Part shown: positions 10,948 through 21,608 of the stretch, in pieces
Position numbering within the stretch: position 1 is the stretch's first letter
Layout: each line of letters starts with the position of its first letter
Source: Bretschneidera sinensis
Taxonomy: Eukaryota; Streptophyta; Magnoliopsida; Brassicales; Akaniaceae
DNA length: 64,000 bases
Reading direction: 5' to 3'
NCBI GenBank assembly: GCA_023935145.1
Contig: CM043697.1
Location: forward strand, 54,765,001-54,829,000
Notes under the pieces: model-generated
What the model saw: the letters and a program-made list of their open reading frames with translations, nothing else
Told to the model about the DNA's origin: nothing
Database searches by the model: none
Position numbers and translations under genes: made by a program

Positions 10948-12080
10948 TAAGGAGTACCAATCTTATATACATGATGTTAAGATGGAGAATTTTTTGTCTG
11001 GTGAAGATCCTAAGTCATTACACGTCCCCTTAGCCCTTCCTCTCGCCTCCCCTCCCTTTCCATATTTCTTTTCCCGAACAGTAAGTTATTTGAGGGTTCG
11101 GAGAGCAGAAGAAAAAGAGGAAGTAAAGCATCTTCCATCGAAAGCTAAACTACACTGTTGGTCCTCAAAGTTAGACCCACGTTTTAAATTAGTCTTTTAA
11201 GTTTCTAATTGAGACATTTAAAACCTTATGTTATCAATTTTTTTCTAATTAAATCTTTACAAAAGGGTTAGTTTTTGTGCCACATAAGATGACTAGTGGC
11301 TAATGGAGGCAGGAGAGTGAAAAACGCTCGCAAAAATTGGCATGCTTCAACGAATATGTTTGGGATCAGTTTAGTTTAAACCTACACCATAAAGATTGAG
11401 AAGGTGAACAACATCACACTTGGTTGGAAGGTATTAAATCTTCTCTTTCCTTAAAAAGCCTCTTGAATAGGATTATAGTACTCAATCTTTTCCACTCCAA
11501 TCTCCTCCATCCCAAAGACAACGTTGTGTTGGAACTTTTTCTTCTCTCAAGGGTTTTTTTTTTTTCGGTTTGACTCGGGTATATAGGCTACATAATGAGA
11601 TCTCTTAAATTGCTCTCATCGTGAGAAGAGGTTTGATCCTTATTCTCTTGCACGACGACAAATTACTCTACCAATGAAATTAGTTAACACCCATCTTGTA
11701 ATTATTTTTTTTCTTTTCAAATGAGACTCATTAAATTTATGGACTACATATTAAGAGGTAGTCTTCTCTCATCCTTTATCCCTCCTATCACCTACCACGC
11801 AATTACTTTCTAGTGATACTCAACATAAACTTACAACATCAATCTAACTTTATGGTTGGTTATATTCTACAAAGCTTAGTTCAACGGTTGCACTTCTCTC
11901 ATGCAAAAGTAATGTTTTCAATTTCGATCCAGGTTCTCAATTTCTATTTGGCTATTTCTCACTTACCTATTTTTCATCTTCCTGTGACTACCATTAATAA
12001 CAAATAAAAGAAAATGAAATCCTACTTTGCATAATGAAAGTTAAAATAAGTCTTTTTTTAATTATTTTTTCATCATCTCA
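10947..12080. other. Intergenic, AT-rich, no gene
   Basis: Low-complexity and T-rich sequence between two convergent genes. The stretch around 11135-11300 ('gttggtcctcaaagttag...') reads like dispersed non-coding repeat sequence. No ORF with recognisable content. Confidence 0.5.
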
Positions 12081-12188
12081 GGGCATATGACACAGTGGTA
12101 AGTTCGACTTTCGAGATGACGGTTTCCCCGGATCTTAGGGCAAGGATTGTGGGAGCGATTGTAATAATCCGTTATCCAAAAAAAAAAA
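12081..12188 (+). mobile_element. tRNA-derived SINE, copy 1
   Basis: Begins 'gggcatatgacacagtggt', resembling a pol III A box in a tRNA-like head, and continues 'cttagggcaaggattgtggg' to an A-run at 12178-12188. It shares head and body with copy 2 just downstream. Confidence 0.65.
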
Positions 12189-12206
12189 TAGCAATATTTT
12201 TTTTTT

Positions 12207-12359
12207 GCCCCTAGGGCATATGGCGCAGTGGTAAATTCGACCTTCGAGATGGCGGTTCCTACATCCTGCAATTTACATCCTCCACAGGGTCTTAGAGCAA
12301 GGATTGTGAAAACGGTCGTAATGGTCCGTTATAAAAGTTAAAAAAAAAAAAAAAAAAAA
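12207..12359 (+). mobile_element. tRNA-derived SINE, copy 2
   Basis: Contains a good A-box match, tggcgcagtgg (12221-12231), a degenerate B-box region, and a body like copy 1 with an extra ~30 bp, ending in about 19 As. A duplication of agcaatattttttt flanks it (12190-12203 and 12359-12372), so it inserted immediately behind copy 1's poly(A). Confidence 0.75.
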
Positions 12360-12372
12360 GCAATATTTTTTT

Positions 12373-12955
12373 CCTTAAATTTTTCTTCTTTCCTCCAACA
12401 TTCTCCTACCAATCATAGCAAAGAGAGTCGCATTCAAAGTATCAAATAGAATCAGCAAAATATAGACTACGGCTAGACAGCCGTCAAGACATTGATACAT
12501 GACTATATATGATAAACGTGATGATCTAATAAGTAATCTTAGCATCATGTGATAACACATGCTATAGGAAAGGACTGGGAAGTTCCTATTATCTAACACC
12601 GGGTTTGGTTTAGCTGGTATGCTGACTTAGATGAAGATGGTTTTTCTTTAAATGAGAACATTGCCATGAATCCAAAGATAAACGTTATCAGACAACAAAA
12701 TTTAAGTTCAAGTTGGCACACATCCAAATTCCAAAGCAATATAGGCCTCAATAGCTAATCCGCACGAATTTTGAATTCGGTCGTTTAGCTTCACAAAATT
12801 TCAATTCAACTTCGCCTGAAGCAATCTTCTCTAATTTTGCATTTTTTCCTATAGAAACACGGGAAAATATTAAAGAAAGAGAGAAATAAGAAATAAATTA
12901 TGAACAAGAAATTTAGAAGAGCAATGTCAGTTACAACCAAGCATCATTTATGGCT
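12373..12955 (-). other. Probable 3' region of the CYP59 gene
   Basis: Lies between the SINE and the ancestral CYP59 stop codon. Presumed 3' UTR and flank; no feature recognised. Confidence 0.45.
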
Positions 12956-13611
12956 TCATCTCTTTCTGTCATGTCGGTTTCTTCTATCATGGTCATGATC
13001 ATCACCGCTTTCTGTACCACAACGTCTTTGTTCTAGCTCCTCCCTCCTGCCTTTGTTACTGTCAATGTCTACACCACTTTTCCTATAACTAGGCTCATTT
13101 TTCAAGTCTCGTCTGTCACTATCTGCATTTCTCTTCCCATTATCTCTATCACCCCTCCTGTCCCCATGGATGCCAGTATCAGTACTTCTCTTTCTATTAT
13201 ATCCATCATTTCTATAATATCCATCATCCCTACTGTCGCAATAGCCATCAAAATCAGCACTTCATTTTCTATAATCCCTCTCATCTCTCCTATTATCATC
13301 TGTCTCTCTTCATCTCTCCATATGCTTTTCCCTATCCCTCCGCTCTTCAAGATAGTCCTGGTCCCTTCTGCTTCCATCAAATCGACTTGCTTTCCTATCA
13401 TGATTCATCCCATCCTCTGTGTTCCATTCGTCACCTTGTCTGTGCCTGTCACTTACATATTTCTTCTGTTGATCCCCATTTTTCTGGCCATGAGGACTCC
13501 GAATATTCATCTTTTGTTTCTCTACTCGGTCATCTGGTTCATGGCCTCGATGCCTCTTCTCTTGCCTTGGACTTTCAGGAACATCCCCATCAAATACCAT
13601 TTCGTAGTTAT
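12956..13611 (-). pseudogene. CYP59: CYP59 last exon, 3' portion (charged tail)
   Basis: One frame runs from NYEMVFDGDVPESP to a TGA at 12956-12958, about 215 codons rich in Arg, Asp, Glu, Lys, Gly and Tyr, as in the RS/RD-like tail of CYP59. Two in-frame TGA codons interrupt it, at 13310-13312 and about 13260, each one C-to-T step from CGA. The copia 5' LTR begins directly at 13612. Long plus-strand ORFs over this exon are antisense shadows. Confidence 0.88.
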
Positions 13612-14465
13612 TGTTGGTTTTTTGTCTAAGGTTTAAACATGGTTCAAATATGGTCAAGGTTTGAACAGGTCCAAACATGGTCTAAGGTTGGTTAATGTCC
13701 AAACCAATTGTGGGATATCAAAGTTCAGCAAGTTATAAGGTTGCACACATGTGTGTGCTTCAATTTTGAGCATGGGAAGGTTAGGCACACTGCTGTGGAA
13801 GTTTCTGCCCACAAGCAGGAGGTGTGCGCACAGCATCAGAAGGCTGCAGCATCAGGTCACGCCGCAGCACACAGCACCATACCAAAACGCACAGCATCAC
13901 TTGGAGAGTGATGTAGGGCTGAGATTAAAGGAAGAACATGATCAAAGGGTCAAGAATGATTCACAAGATTGTCCAAGAATTAAGAGGCTATAAAAAGAGT
14001 TTCCTAGCCTCATTTCAAGTGGTGAAAAAGGTGTGAGAGAACCACACAGGTTGTGACATTGTGAGATCATTGTAAACACAAGAGAGAATTGTGTGAGAGA
14101 CATAAACACAAGAGGGACTCTTGTAGTGAGGCTGGTTGTAAAGAAGAGAGGTTAGTAGAGAATTGATAAAAAGCATTGTAATAGGTCTATCACTTTCTCG
14201 TTCTCTTCTTGGTTCTTCAAGAACTTGGATTCTTGAAGGGGATTGCTGTAACTTTGTAAGAACCATTGAGATAGTGCAGAGAGTTCGGAGGAACTCACGG
14301 GGATGTAGGCACATTGCCGAACCTCGACAACAAATTACTTGTCTTCTTTCTTTCTTAGATTTTCTGTTCTTGAGTTCGATTGCTGAAATTCTTTCTACAA
14401 GTCATTCAAGACTTAGGTGTTTGGAAGATCACCACCTGAGCATCTTGTCAAGGTGATTTCCAACA
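13612..14465 (+). repeat. 5' LTR of the copia element
   Basis: 854 bp beginning TGTTGG and ending CAACA. A TATA-like box (tataaaaag) at about 13989-13997 is a plausible promoter. The same LTR recurs at 18106. Confidence 0.95.
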
Positions 14466-14466
14466 G

Positions 14467-14478
14467 TGGTATCAGAGC
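14467..14478 (+). promoter_or_regulatory. Primer binding site, tRNA-Met, duplicated
   Basis: TGGTATCAGAGC, complementary to the 3' end of plant initiator tRNA-Met, lies one base after the 5' LTR. An identical second copy occurs at 14488-14499, 21 bp downstream. Confidence 0.92.
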
Positions 14479-14728
14479 TTTGGACAGTGGTATCAGAGCA
14501 CAGCAACTGGTTATCGGAACAAGAAGTAGAAGGTACGGAGCCAAGACTCCAAGAATCAAAGATCAAACTTCTTGGGTGATTCAAGAACGGTGTAAAGATC
14601 AAGATCCGGTCATGTTCTTGAAGGTTGATTCAAGCAACGGTGTTAAAGATCCATCTTCGATCTGTGTTCTTGAAGTTGAAGAAAGTAGTTGTGGTTAGTG
14701 CACAAATCTGGGATCTTGTCCGCAAAAG

Positions 14729-17700
14729 ATGGCTTCAAATTTCTGTGTGGAGAAGTTTGATGGAAATGGGGATTTTTCCCTATGGAAGCGGAAGATCAAG
14801 GCGGTTCTCATGTAACAGAAAGTGGACTTGGCTATTGGAGAAGATGATGCTTTTCCAGCAAGTGTCACGGAGGACCAGCGAACCGAGATTAAGAAGATGG
14901 CTTACAGCACCATTTTCTTGCACATGTCGGACAATGTCATAAGGGAGTGCGGAGACTCGGAAGATCCAGCTGCATTATGGAAGAAACTAGATGAATTGTT
15001 TCTTGCCAAGACTCTCCCACATAAGAGGTATCTTCATAAATGAATCTTTGGTTTTAAATTTGATCCTAAGAAAGAGTTGCAAGATAATCTTGATGCCAAG
15101 AAAAGGAGTGCATCAAGTGGTAAAGGGCTGTTCTTTAAAAGAAGGCCAGCAACTTGGTATGGCAGCAACCATGGCTACTACCGGGACAGAGGTAGAAGAG
15201 AGAGCCATGGGAGAGTGCACAGCAGCATGCATGGCTACTACCGGGACAGAGGTAGAGGAGAGAGCCATGGGAGAGTGCACAGCAGCATGCATGGCTACTA
15301 CCGGGACAGAGGTAGAGGAGAAAGCCATGGGGGAATGCATTCCAAACTGAGATTTGGAGGGAAGAGCTGCTACTACTGCCATAAGGAGGGTCATGTCAAG
15401 AAAGATTGCAAGAAGATGACAAGGGATAGAGGAGGAAGCCATACCAAGAATGGAGAGGCTTCGGTTGCCAAAACAGAACAGCAAGATGATGATGTTCTTG
15501 TTGTGTGCTCAAGTGTGAGCAAGGGGCAAGAAGGCAGCGGGAAATGGATCTTGGATACCGGGTGCACTCATCATATAAGCCCTCACAAAGAATGGTTCAA
15601 GAATTTCAAGAAGGTCAATGATGGAAGGGTCTTCTTGGGGAATGATAATTCTTACCAAGTGAGAGGGATTGGAGATATCCAATTGAGGATGTTTGATGGA
15701 GTCACAAGGCTGCTGGAAAATGTGAGGTATGTTCCAGATTTGAAGAGAAACTTGATCTCATTGGGGCAGCTGGATTCCATGGGCTATACATTCAAGATAG
15801 AGGGAGGAAAGATCAAGGTGGCCAAGGGATCTTTGGTAGTGATCAAGACAGCAAGAAACGATGGACTCTATGAGATGATCGGAGAAACAGAAACCAATGA
15901 TCAAGCAGCAAGCTTGATGGCTGAGCTGGACAAGGCAGCCCTTTGGCACACTCGCTTGGGACACATGAGCGAAAAGGGTCTGCAAGTGCTTAGCAAGGAA
16001 GGTCTACTTGATGGTGACAAAGTAGAAGAACTGGATTTCTGTAAGAGCTGTGTTTTTGGGCAGCAACATCGAGTCAGCTTCAACACCGGAGTGCACAAGT
16101 CTAAGGGCATTCTTGACTACATTCATGCGGACCTTTGGGGACCAGCAAGGACACCAACACAGGAAGGTAACATTTACTTTCTGCCTTTAATTGATGATTA
16201 TTCAAGAAAAGTATGGGTTTATTTGGTTAAGAATAAATTAGATGCCTTGAATAAATTAGTGGTGTGGAAAGGGCTGGTTGAGACTCAAATGGGTAGAGTA
16301 GTTAAGGGGATAAGAACCGATAATGGCTTAGAAATTTTTAACCAAGAACTTGATCAATTCTGTAGGTTAAATGGCATTCTAAGACATAGGACGGTTGTGG
16401 AAACTCCTCAGCAAAATGGAGTTGCTGAGTTGATGAATAAGACCCTTATGGAAAAGGTTATGTGCATGTTAGATGGATCCGGTTACCAAAATATTTTTGG
16501 GGAGAAGCTGTAGCTACAGCTGCATATTTGATTAATAGATCAGCCTCTAGGATTGTGTTCCAAAAGACTCCCAAGGAGATGTGGAGTGGAAAACCCCCTG
16601 AGTTGGACAACCTTAGGACTTTTGGGTGTGCTGCGTATGCACAACAAAAGGATGATGGACTTAGCCCAGGATCTAGAAAATGTGTGTTTCTAGGATATGG
16701 GGAAGGGGCTAAGGGATATAGGTTGTGGTCCTTAGAAAAAGAAGGATTAAAACTCATAATAAGTAGGAATGTTAATTTTAATGAATTGTTATTTCCCTAC
16801 TTGGAGAAAACTAACCCTGCAGAGGCTAGTGAGCAAACCAATTCAGAAATTGTTGAGCATCGCATCAAGGAGCACTCGGTTCAGGTAGAGCAGAGGAGGC
16901 AAGAGGGTTCGGACCAAGTAGAGCCCTTGGAAGAAGGCCAAGAAGCTCAAGAAACTCAAGAAGAGGCTGAACAAGAAGTGGTTGATGCAGTAAATAACTA
17001 CTAGCTCATAAGAGACCGGGAAAGAAGAGTGGTTAGACCACCCCTGAGATATGGGTTTGCAAATGCTGTAGATGCAGCAGCTCCTTGGAAAGAAGGAGGG
17101 ATGGCTGAACCAGAAACTTACACGGACGCCATGGAGTGTAAGGATTCGTCAAAGTGGCAGCTGGCTATGGAGGAAGAAATGGATTCTTTGAGGAAGAACA
17201 ACTTCTGGGAATTGGTGAAAATTCCAAGAAATCAGAAAGTTGTGGAATGTAAGTGCACTTACAAGATCAAAGAAGGGTGCCCTCCAAGAGATGAAGTCCA
17301 GAACAAGGCTAGGCTAGTGGCGAATAGGTTCACAAGAAGAGGAGACATAGGTTTCACAGAAACTTTCTCACCTGGACACAAGGTGGAGAAGATGGTGAGT
17401 ATCCTCACCTATGTCATTGATGGGCTGTTAATTTGGAACAGCAGGAAGAGGATGGAAAGGTTTACATCTCAACTCAGTGAGGAGTTCGAGAGGAAGAATC
17501 TCAGTCTTGCACAAAAGATCCTTGGGATGAGGAGAATCATCCGGGAAAGGAAGAGAAACAGGTCAAGTGTTTCTTGGGCAATGGATGTTTTCAGCAAATG
17601 TGTGAGTAATCCCGGAAAAAAGCGTTGTCTTGGGATGAAGTGGTTGCTGAGGTACATGGAGGCTCAGTGGCAGCCAGTGGTAGCACTCATAACAACCAGG

Positions 17701-18024
17701 GCAGAATGCATAGCGGCTACGGAAGCCATAAAGGAGACTATGGGGTGCAAAGGGTTGTTGGACGAGTGGGAGATCCTAAAAGAGCAGGTGGTGGTATCTT
17801 TGGATAGCCAAAGTGCGGGGCACTTGTGGAGGTATCCGGTGTTCCATGAGGGGACGGAGCATATGGATGTTCGGTATCATTACATTCTGGAAAATGGTAC
17901 AGAAGGAAGCATTCATGTTGACAAGAAGACCACGGAGAAAAGTCCTGCAGATTTAGGCACCAAGTTTCTACCTCTAAGTAAGTTCAATTATTGCCTTGAA
18001 TTACTTAGGATTGGAGTCAGTTGA
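14729..18024 (+). pseudogene. Copia gag-pol, damaged and lacking the RT core
   Basis: Gag starts at ATG 14729 (MASNFCVEKFDG...W). TAA at 14813-14815 and TGA at 15041-15043 interrupt it. Then follow a Gly/Arg/Ser/Tyr repeat block, a CCHC zinc knuckle (about 15368-15409), protease LDTG (about 15550), the GAG-pre-integrase HH..CC region (about 15940-16060), and the integrase core with D, D and E positions around HADLWGP, RTDNG and QQNGVAE (16125-16430). A frameshift near 16465-16510 and a TAG at 17002 follow. The last frame (17029-18024) holds the RT start (W..AMEEEMDSL), then jumps to remnants of the RT end and RNase H (ECIAATEAIKE). The central RT palm is absent. Confidence 0.9.
15166..15345 (+). 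repeat. 60-bp tandem triplication in gag
   Basis: Three near-identical, in-frame 60-bp units starting at 'catggctactaccgggacag'. Each encodes 20 residues with GYYRDRGRGESHG, an Arg/Gly-rich unit just before the zinc knuckle. Only a few positions differ between units. Confidence 0.95.
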
Positions 18025-18091
18025 TTGATAACTCAAGATGAGTTTGAATCCCGAAGGTCTCTGCACAAATGGTTCGGGTTTAAACGCTTAG

Positions 18092-18105
18092 ACAAAGGTA
18101 GAGAT
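18092..18105 (+). promoter_or_regulatory. Polypurine tract
   Basis: acaaaggtagagat lies directly before the 3' LTR, the expected plus-strand primer position. Confidence 0.75.
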
Positions 18106-18961
18106 TGTTGGTTTTTTGTCTAAGGTTTAAACATGGTTCAAACATGGTCAAGGTTTGAACAGGTCCAAACATGGTCTAAGTTTGGTTAATGTCCAAACCA
18201 ATTGTGGGATATCAAAGTTCAGCAAGTTATAAGGTTGCACACATGTGTGTGCTTCAATTTTGAGCATGGGAAGGTCAGGCACACTGTTGTGGAAGTTTCT
18301 GCCCACAGGCAGGAGGTGTGCGCACAGCATCAGGAGGCTGCAGCATCAGGTCACGCCGCAGCACAAAGCACCACACCAAAACGCACAGCATCACTTGGAG
18401 AGTGATGTAGGGCTGAGATTAAAAGAAGAACATGATCAAAGGGTCAAAAATGATTCACAAGATTGTCCAAGAATTAAGAAGCTATAAAAAGGGTTTCCTA
18501 ACCTCATTTCAAGTGGTGAAAAAGGTGTGTGAGAGAACCACACAGGTTGTGACATTGTGAGATCATTGTAAACACAAGAGAGAATTGTGTGAGAGACATA
18601 AACACAAGAGGGACTCTTGTAGTGAGGCTGATTGTAAAGAAGAGAGGTTAGTAGAGAATTGATAGAAAGCATTGTAATAGGTCTATCACTTTCTCGTTCT
18701 CTTCTTGGTTCTTCAAGAACTTGGATTCTTGAAGGGGATTGTTGTAACTTTGTAAGAACCATTGAGATAGTGCAGAGAGTTCGAAGGAACTCACGGGGAC
18801 GTAGGCACATTGTCGAACCTCGACAACAAATTACTTGTCTTCTTTCTTTCTTTGATTTTCTGTTCTTGAGTTCGATTGCTGAAATTCTTTATACAAGTCA
18901 TTCAAGACTTGGGTGTTTGGAAAATCACCACCTGGGCATCTTGTCAAGGTGATTTCCAACA
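18106..18961 (+). repeat. 3' LTR of the copia element
   Basis: 856 bp, pair of 13612-14465. Ends CAACA, followed by the second GTTAT. Confidence 0.95.
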
Positions 18962-19031
18962 GTTATTGTCCCCACCGCGCTATGTGTTATCATCCTTCAG
19001 GATGTATTTAGATAGTTTGTTGGTGAACCTC
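18962..19031 (-). pseudogene. CYP59: CYP59 last exon, 5' portion
   Basis: The exon begins after an acceptor (reverse strand ...ctggttgtag) at 19031 and encodes LSKYILKDDNT, then a stop TAG where relatives have Gln, then RGGDN, continuing across the copia insertion into NYEMVFDGD at 13611. So this exon carries both a nonsense codon and an LTR element. Confidence 0.88.
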
Positions 19032-19553
19032 CTACAACCAGTTAGAAATAAAAAATCAACAGAGATTTCCAGAACGATCCTGAAATGAAATAATCCCAAA
19101 AAAATAATCACAAAATTTGACATTAGCATGTATTTCCTAGGTTGCAGATTTGTACTTCCAACAAATCTCTCACTTATGATATTGGAATAAAGGGAAATAC
19201 GAATCATTTGAAAGCTGGATGAGTGTAGTTGGAAACAAAAAAAACATCTTGTGAAGAGGTATTTTTTGCTTCAAAGAGATTAAAGAATCATTACTCGGAG
19301 GTGGGATTTTCAGCTCCCCTTTATTTTTGTTGGAAAATGGACTCATCAAGGTTTCTAGAATGGGGTTTTAACCCAAAAATGGATTCACATGACTTAAAAT
19401 CCTGCAAAGAGAATTAGATAAATTCAAGAACAAACACGAAGCAAGAAAGCATCTTAGGCTTGAAATGCTATGAATAGAATCTTTTCTCTTTTTTTCCTTT
19501 CCACTGGTTTTTGGTCTCGTCGCCTTCTGCCCATAAAAATATGGTGGAGACTG

Positions 19554-20114
19554 GAAAGTCATTTGTGCTCCCGCGCTCCCAAGAAAGTTAATTTCTTTGT
19601 GTGGGAAACTACTTGGGAGAAAATTATAACCCTCGATAATTTGCAAATGAGGAGAAAAGTGATTGTTAATAGGTGTTATATTTGCAAAGAGTGTGCCAAG
19701 TCCGTGTAATCATCTTTTGGTGGATTGTTTGTTAGCTAAGAGTTTGTGGGAGATGGATTATAGAATTTTGGGGGTTTTTTGGACAGCGGCGGGCTCCGTG
19801 ATTGATGAAATTTGGGCTTGGAGTGGCTTGAGGGCATCTAAGGAGGTCAAGAAAGCTTATTAGTTGATTCCCCACTATTTTTTTGGCTAGTGTGGAGAGA
19901 AAAGAATCGGAGAGCTTTTGATGGAGTGGAAAAGCCTATTGGAACTATTAGAGATAATTGGTTCAATACTCTCAATTTTTGGTTTAAAGGTAATTTCTTT
20001 GTAAATAATGATCATCATCTAGATTTTGTGGACTTTCTCTGTTGAAAATAGCCATTGGTTTTTGTTGCACCTTCTTGGTGTTTTATTAATAAATTTTTAT
20101 TTATCAAAAAAAAA
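19554..20114 (+). mobile_element. 5'-truncated L1-type LINE, 3' end
   Basis: Encodes the zf-RVT-like region at the end of plant LINE ORF2 (APKKVNFFVWE, then NRCYICKE..., HLL..C, LWEM, WAWSG) with stops. It ends with 'ttatcaaaaaaaaa'. A direct repeat of about 18 bp ('aaaatatggtggagactg', one mismatch) flanks it at 19536-19553 and about 20111-20128, the target duplication. Only the last ~560 bp inserted. Confidence 0.88.
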
Positions 20115-20877
20115 TATGGTGGAAACTGAGGTTGGGACTTCAATCTCCAATGGGTGCGTACGTTTCATTTGCCTAGAAAGAAGGATTCAACTTCTTTATT
20201 AATTTAATGATTTCTTGACACTAGTCCAACTAAACTACTGGGTTTTCAGAAGCAAAAACAGATGGGTGGTTTGCCTATAGTGAAAGATCACGAATAAGGC
20301 AAAATGTCTGCCAATGCCACTCATCCCACTCCACATGCCTCTTCAGTCTTCACAAGTATCTGAACCTTCTCATACTCTTCACACCCTTGCCTTACCCAGG
20401 CTCAGTCATGCCACACTATTCCATCTTCAGTATGTTTAAAAAGGTTCAGACGCCTTCTTTGGCATTCCAAACACCCTCATCCCTTCCAACCTTATGTCAT
20501 GTTCTATTTTTCTTTCTTTTATTTTTGGTAAGAATAATATAGCGTTCAGACGTGAAGGTCTAACTTGCATGGATGCTTTAACAAGAATTAACAGATTCCA
20601 GGCAGGACCCTCCTAACTGCAATTTTCTTCCTTAGATGAATAAGGCATATTATGAAACAAACTTAGCAATGATGATTGATGCTGAACCTTTTTTCCCTTC
20701 TGATATTCAGCCCACTAGGTCCTTTTCAATGTGAGTCATGTGACACCTTGTGTATCAAAATCATGTATATTACTTCCCCAGTTGCTGCATAATTGGGGGC
20801 TTGATGCCACAACCCAACCCAGGAACCATACAATACCACTTAAATACCAGATCCCTCTGTGTTAAATTGAAAGAATT

Positions 20878-21608
20878 TTTTTATCAATAAAATTAATATA
20901 CTATATATAATGCACTAAGGGGATCCAACCCATTTACAAATGGACTATATACACGACAATAAATCTATAGGAACTCATCCTCATTTTTAAAATAATTAGC
21001 CTTGAACCAAAACCAAAAAGTATTAAACCATTTAATGATTTCAATCAGACTCCATTAAAAGCCCTCCTATTTTGCTCTTCCAAATCAACCAAAAAATAAA
21101 CAGAGGGATCAAAGCATAGACTTTCTTCATCTCTTTAGGAGCACAAATACCACTCCAAGCCCATAATTCTTCCAAAATAGAACCAGCCATTACCCAATCC
21201 ATTCCTAACACACAATATGTCATATCCCAAAGATGTTTAGTATAAGAACATTCCAAGAGGAGATTGTAAACCGATTCGAACTTTCTCTTTGCGGAGGTTG
21301 CAACGGTTAACTGACAATTTCCCTCTTTTTTGAAGATCATCGATTGTTAAGATCCTTTTCCAAATTGCTTCCCACACAAAGAAACCCACTTTCTTAGGAG
21401 CTTTAGTCAACCAACTTGCTTTCCAAGGAAAATTTGAACTACCTTCTAACGGTAGATTGGCAAAAAGCACCTTATAGTAAGTTTTGACCTCAAACCCTTT
21501 CTCCTCTTTCAACTTCCAAGTGACTCGCCCTCCGACCCAAGTCAACTTTTGACGAGTAAAGAAACTCCAAAATCTTCCCACATTATCAAGCTCCCAATCA
21601 TGAAGGTT
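20878..21608 (-). mobile_element. L1-type LINE fragment
   Basis: The minus strand encodes KAPKKVGFFVWEA, a Cys-poor zf-RVT region, and WAWSG..APKEMKK, homologous to the LINE at 19554 but more decayed (frameshift near 21240-21340). The 3' tail lies at about 20878. The 5' end is truncated at about 21608. Confidence 0.8.

Larger units (their letters stand above)
13612..18961 (+). mobile_element. Ty1/copia retrotransposon inserted in a CYP59 exon
   Basis: 5350 bp with LTRs at 13612-14465 and 18106-18961, TG...CA ends, and a perfect 5-bp target duplication GTTAT (13607-13611 and 18962-18966). A tRNA-Met primer site follows the 5' LTR and a polypurine tract precedes the 3' LTR. The gag-pol frame is damaged and the RT core is missing, so the element is non-autonomous. 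By hand count the LTRs differ at about 25 substitutions plus a 2-bp indel in 855 bp (about 3%), so it is moderately young. It is antisense to CYP59. Confidence 0.95.

Noticed and set aside
10747..11200. ORFs running through the TA microsatellite
   Set aside because: Tyr-Ile repeats produced by the (TA)n tract, with no flanking domain.
12221..12300. Possible tRNA gene (A-box-like tggcgcagtgg)
   Set aside because: No cloverleaf or good B box; poly(A) tail and target duplication show it is a SINE.
13102..13636. Long ORFs on both strands over the CYP59 tail exon
   Set aside because: Shadows of the charged Arg/Asp-rich exon; only the minus frame with NYEMVFDGD matches a family.
15113..15484. Minus-strand ORF with repeated PVVAMHAAVHSP
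   Set aside because: Antisense of the 60-bp gag repeat.
20640..20705. CYP59 zinc-knuckle exon
   Set aside because: Only weak resemblance; the Cys and His ligands are absent, so it is not listed as an exon.
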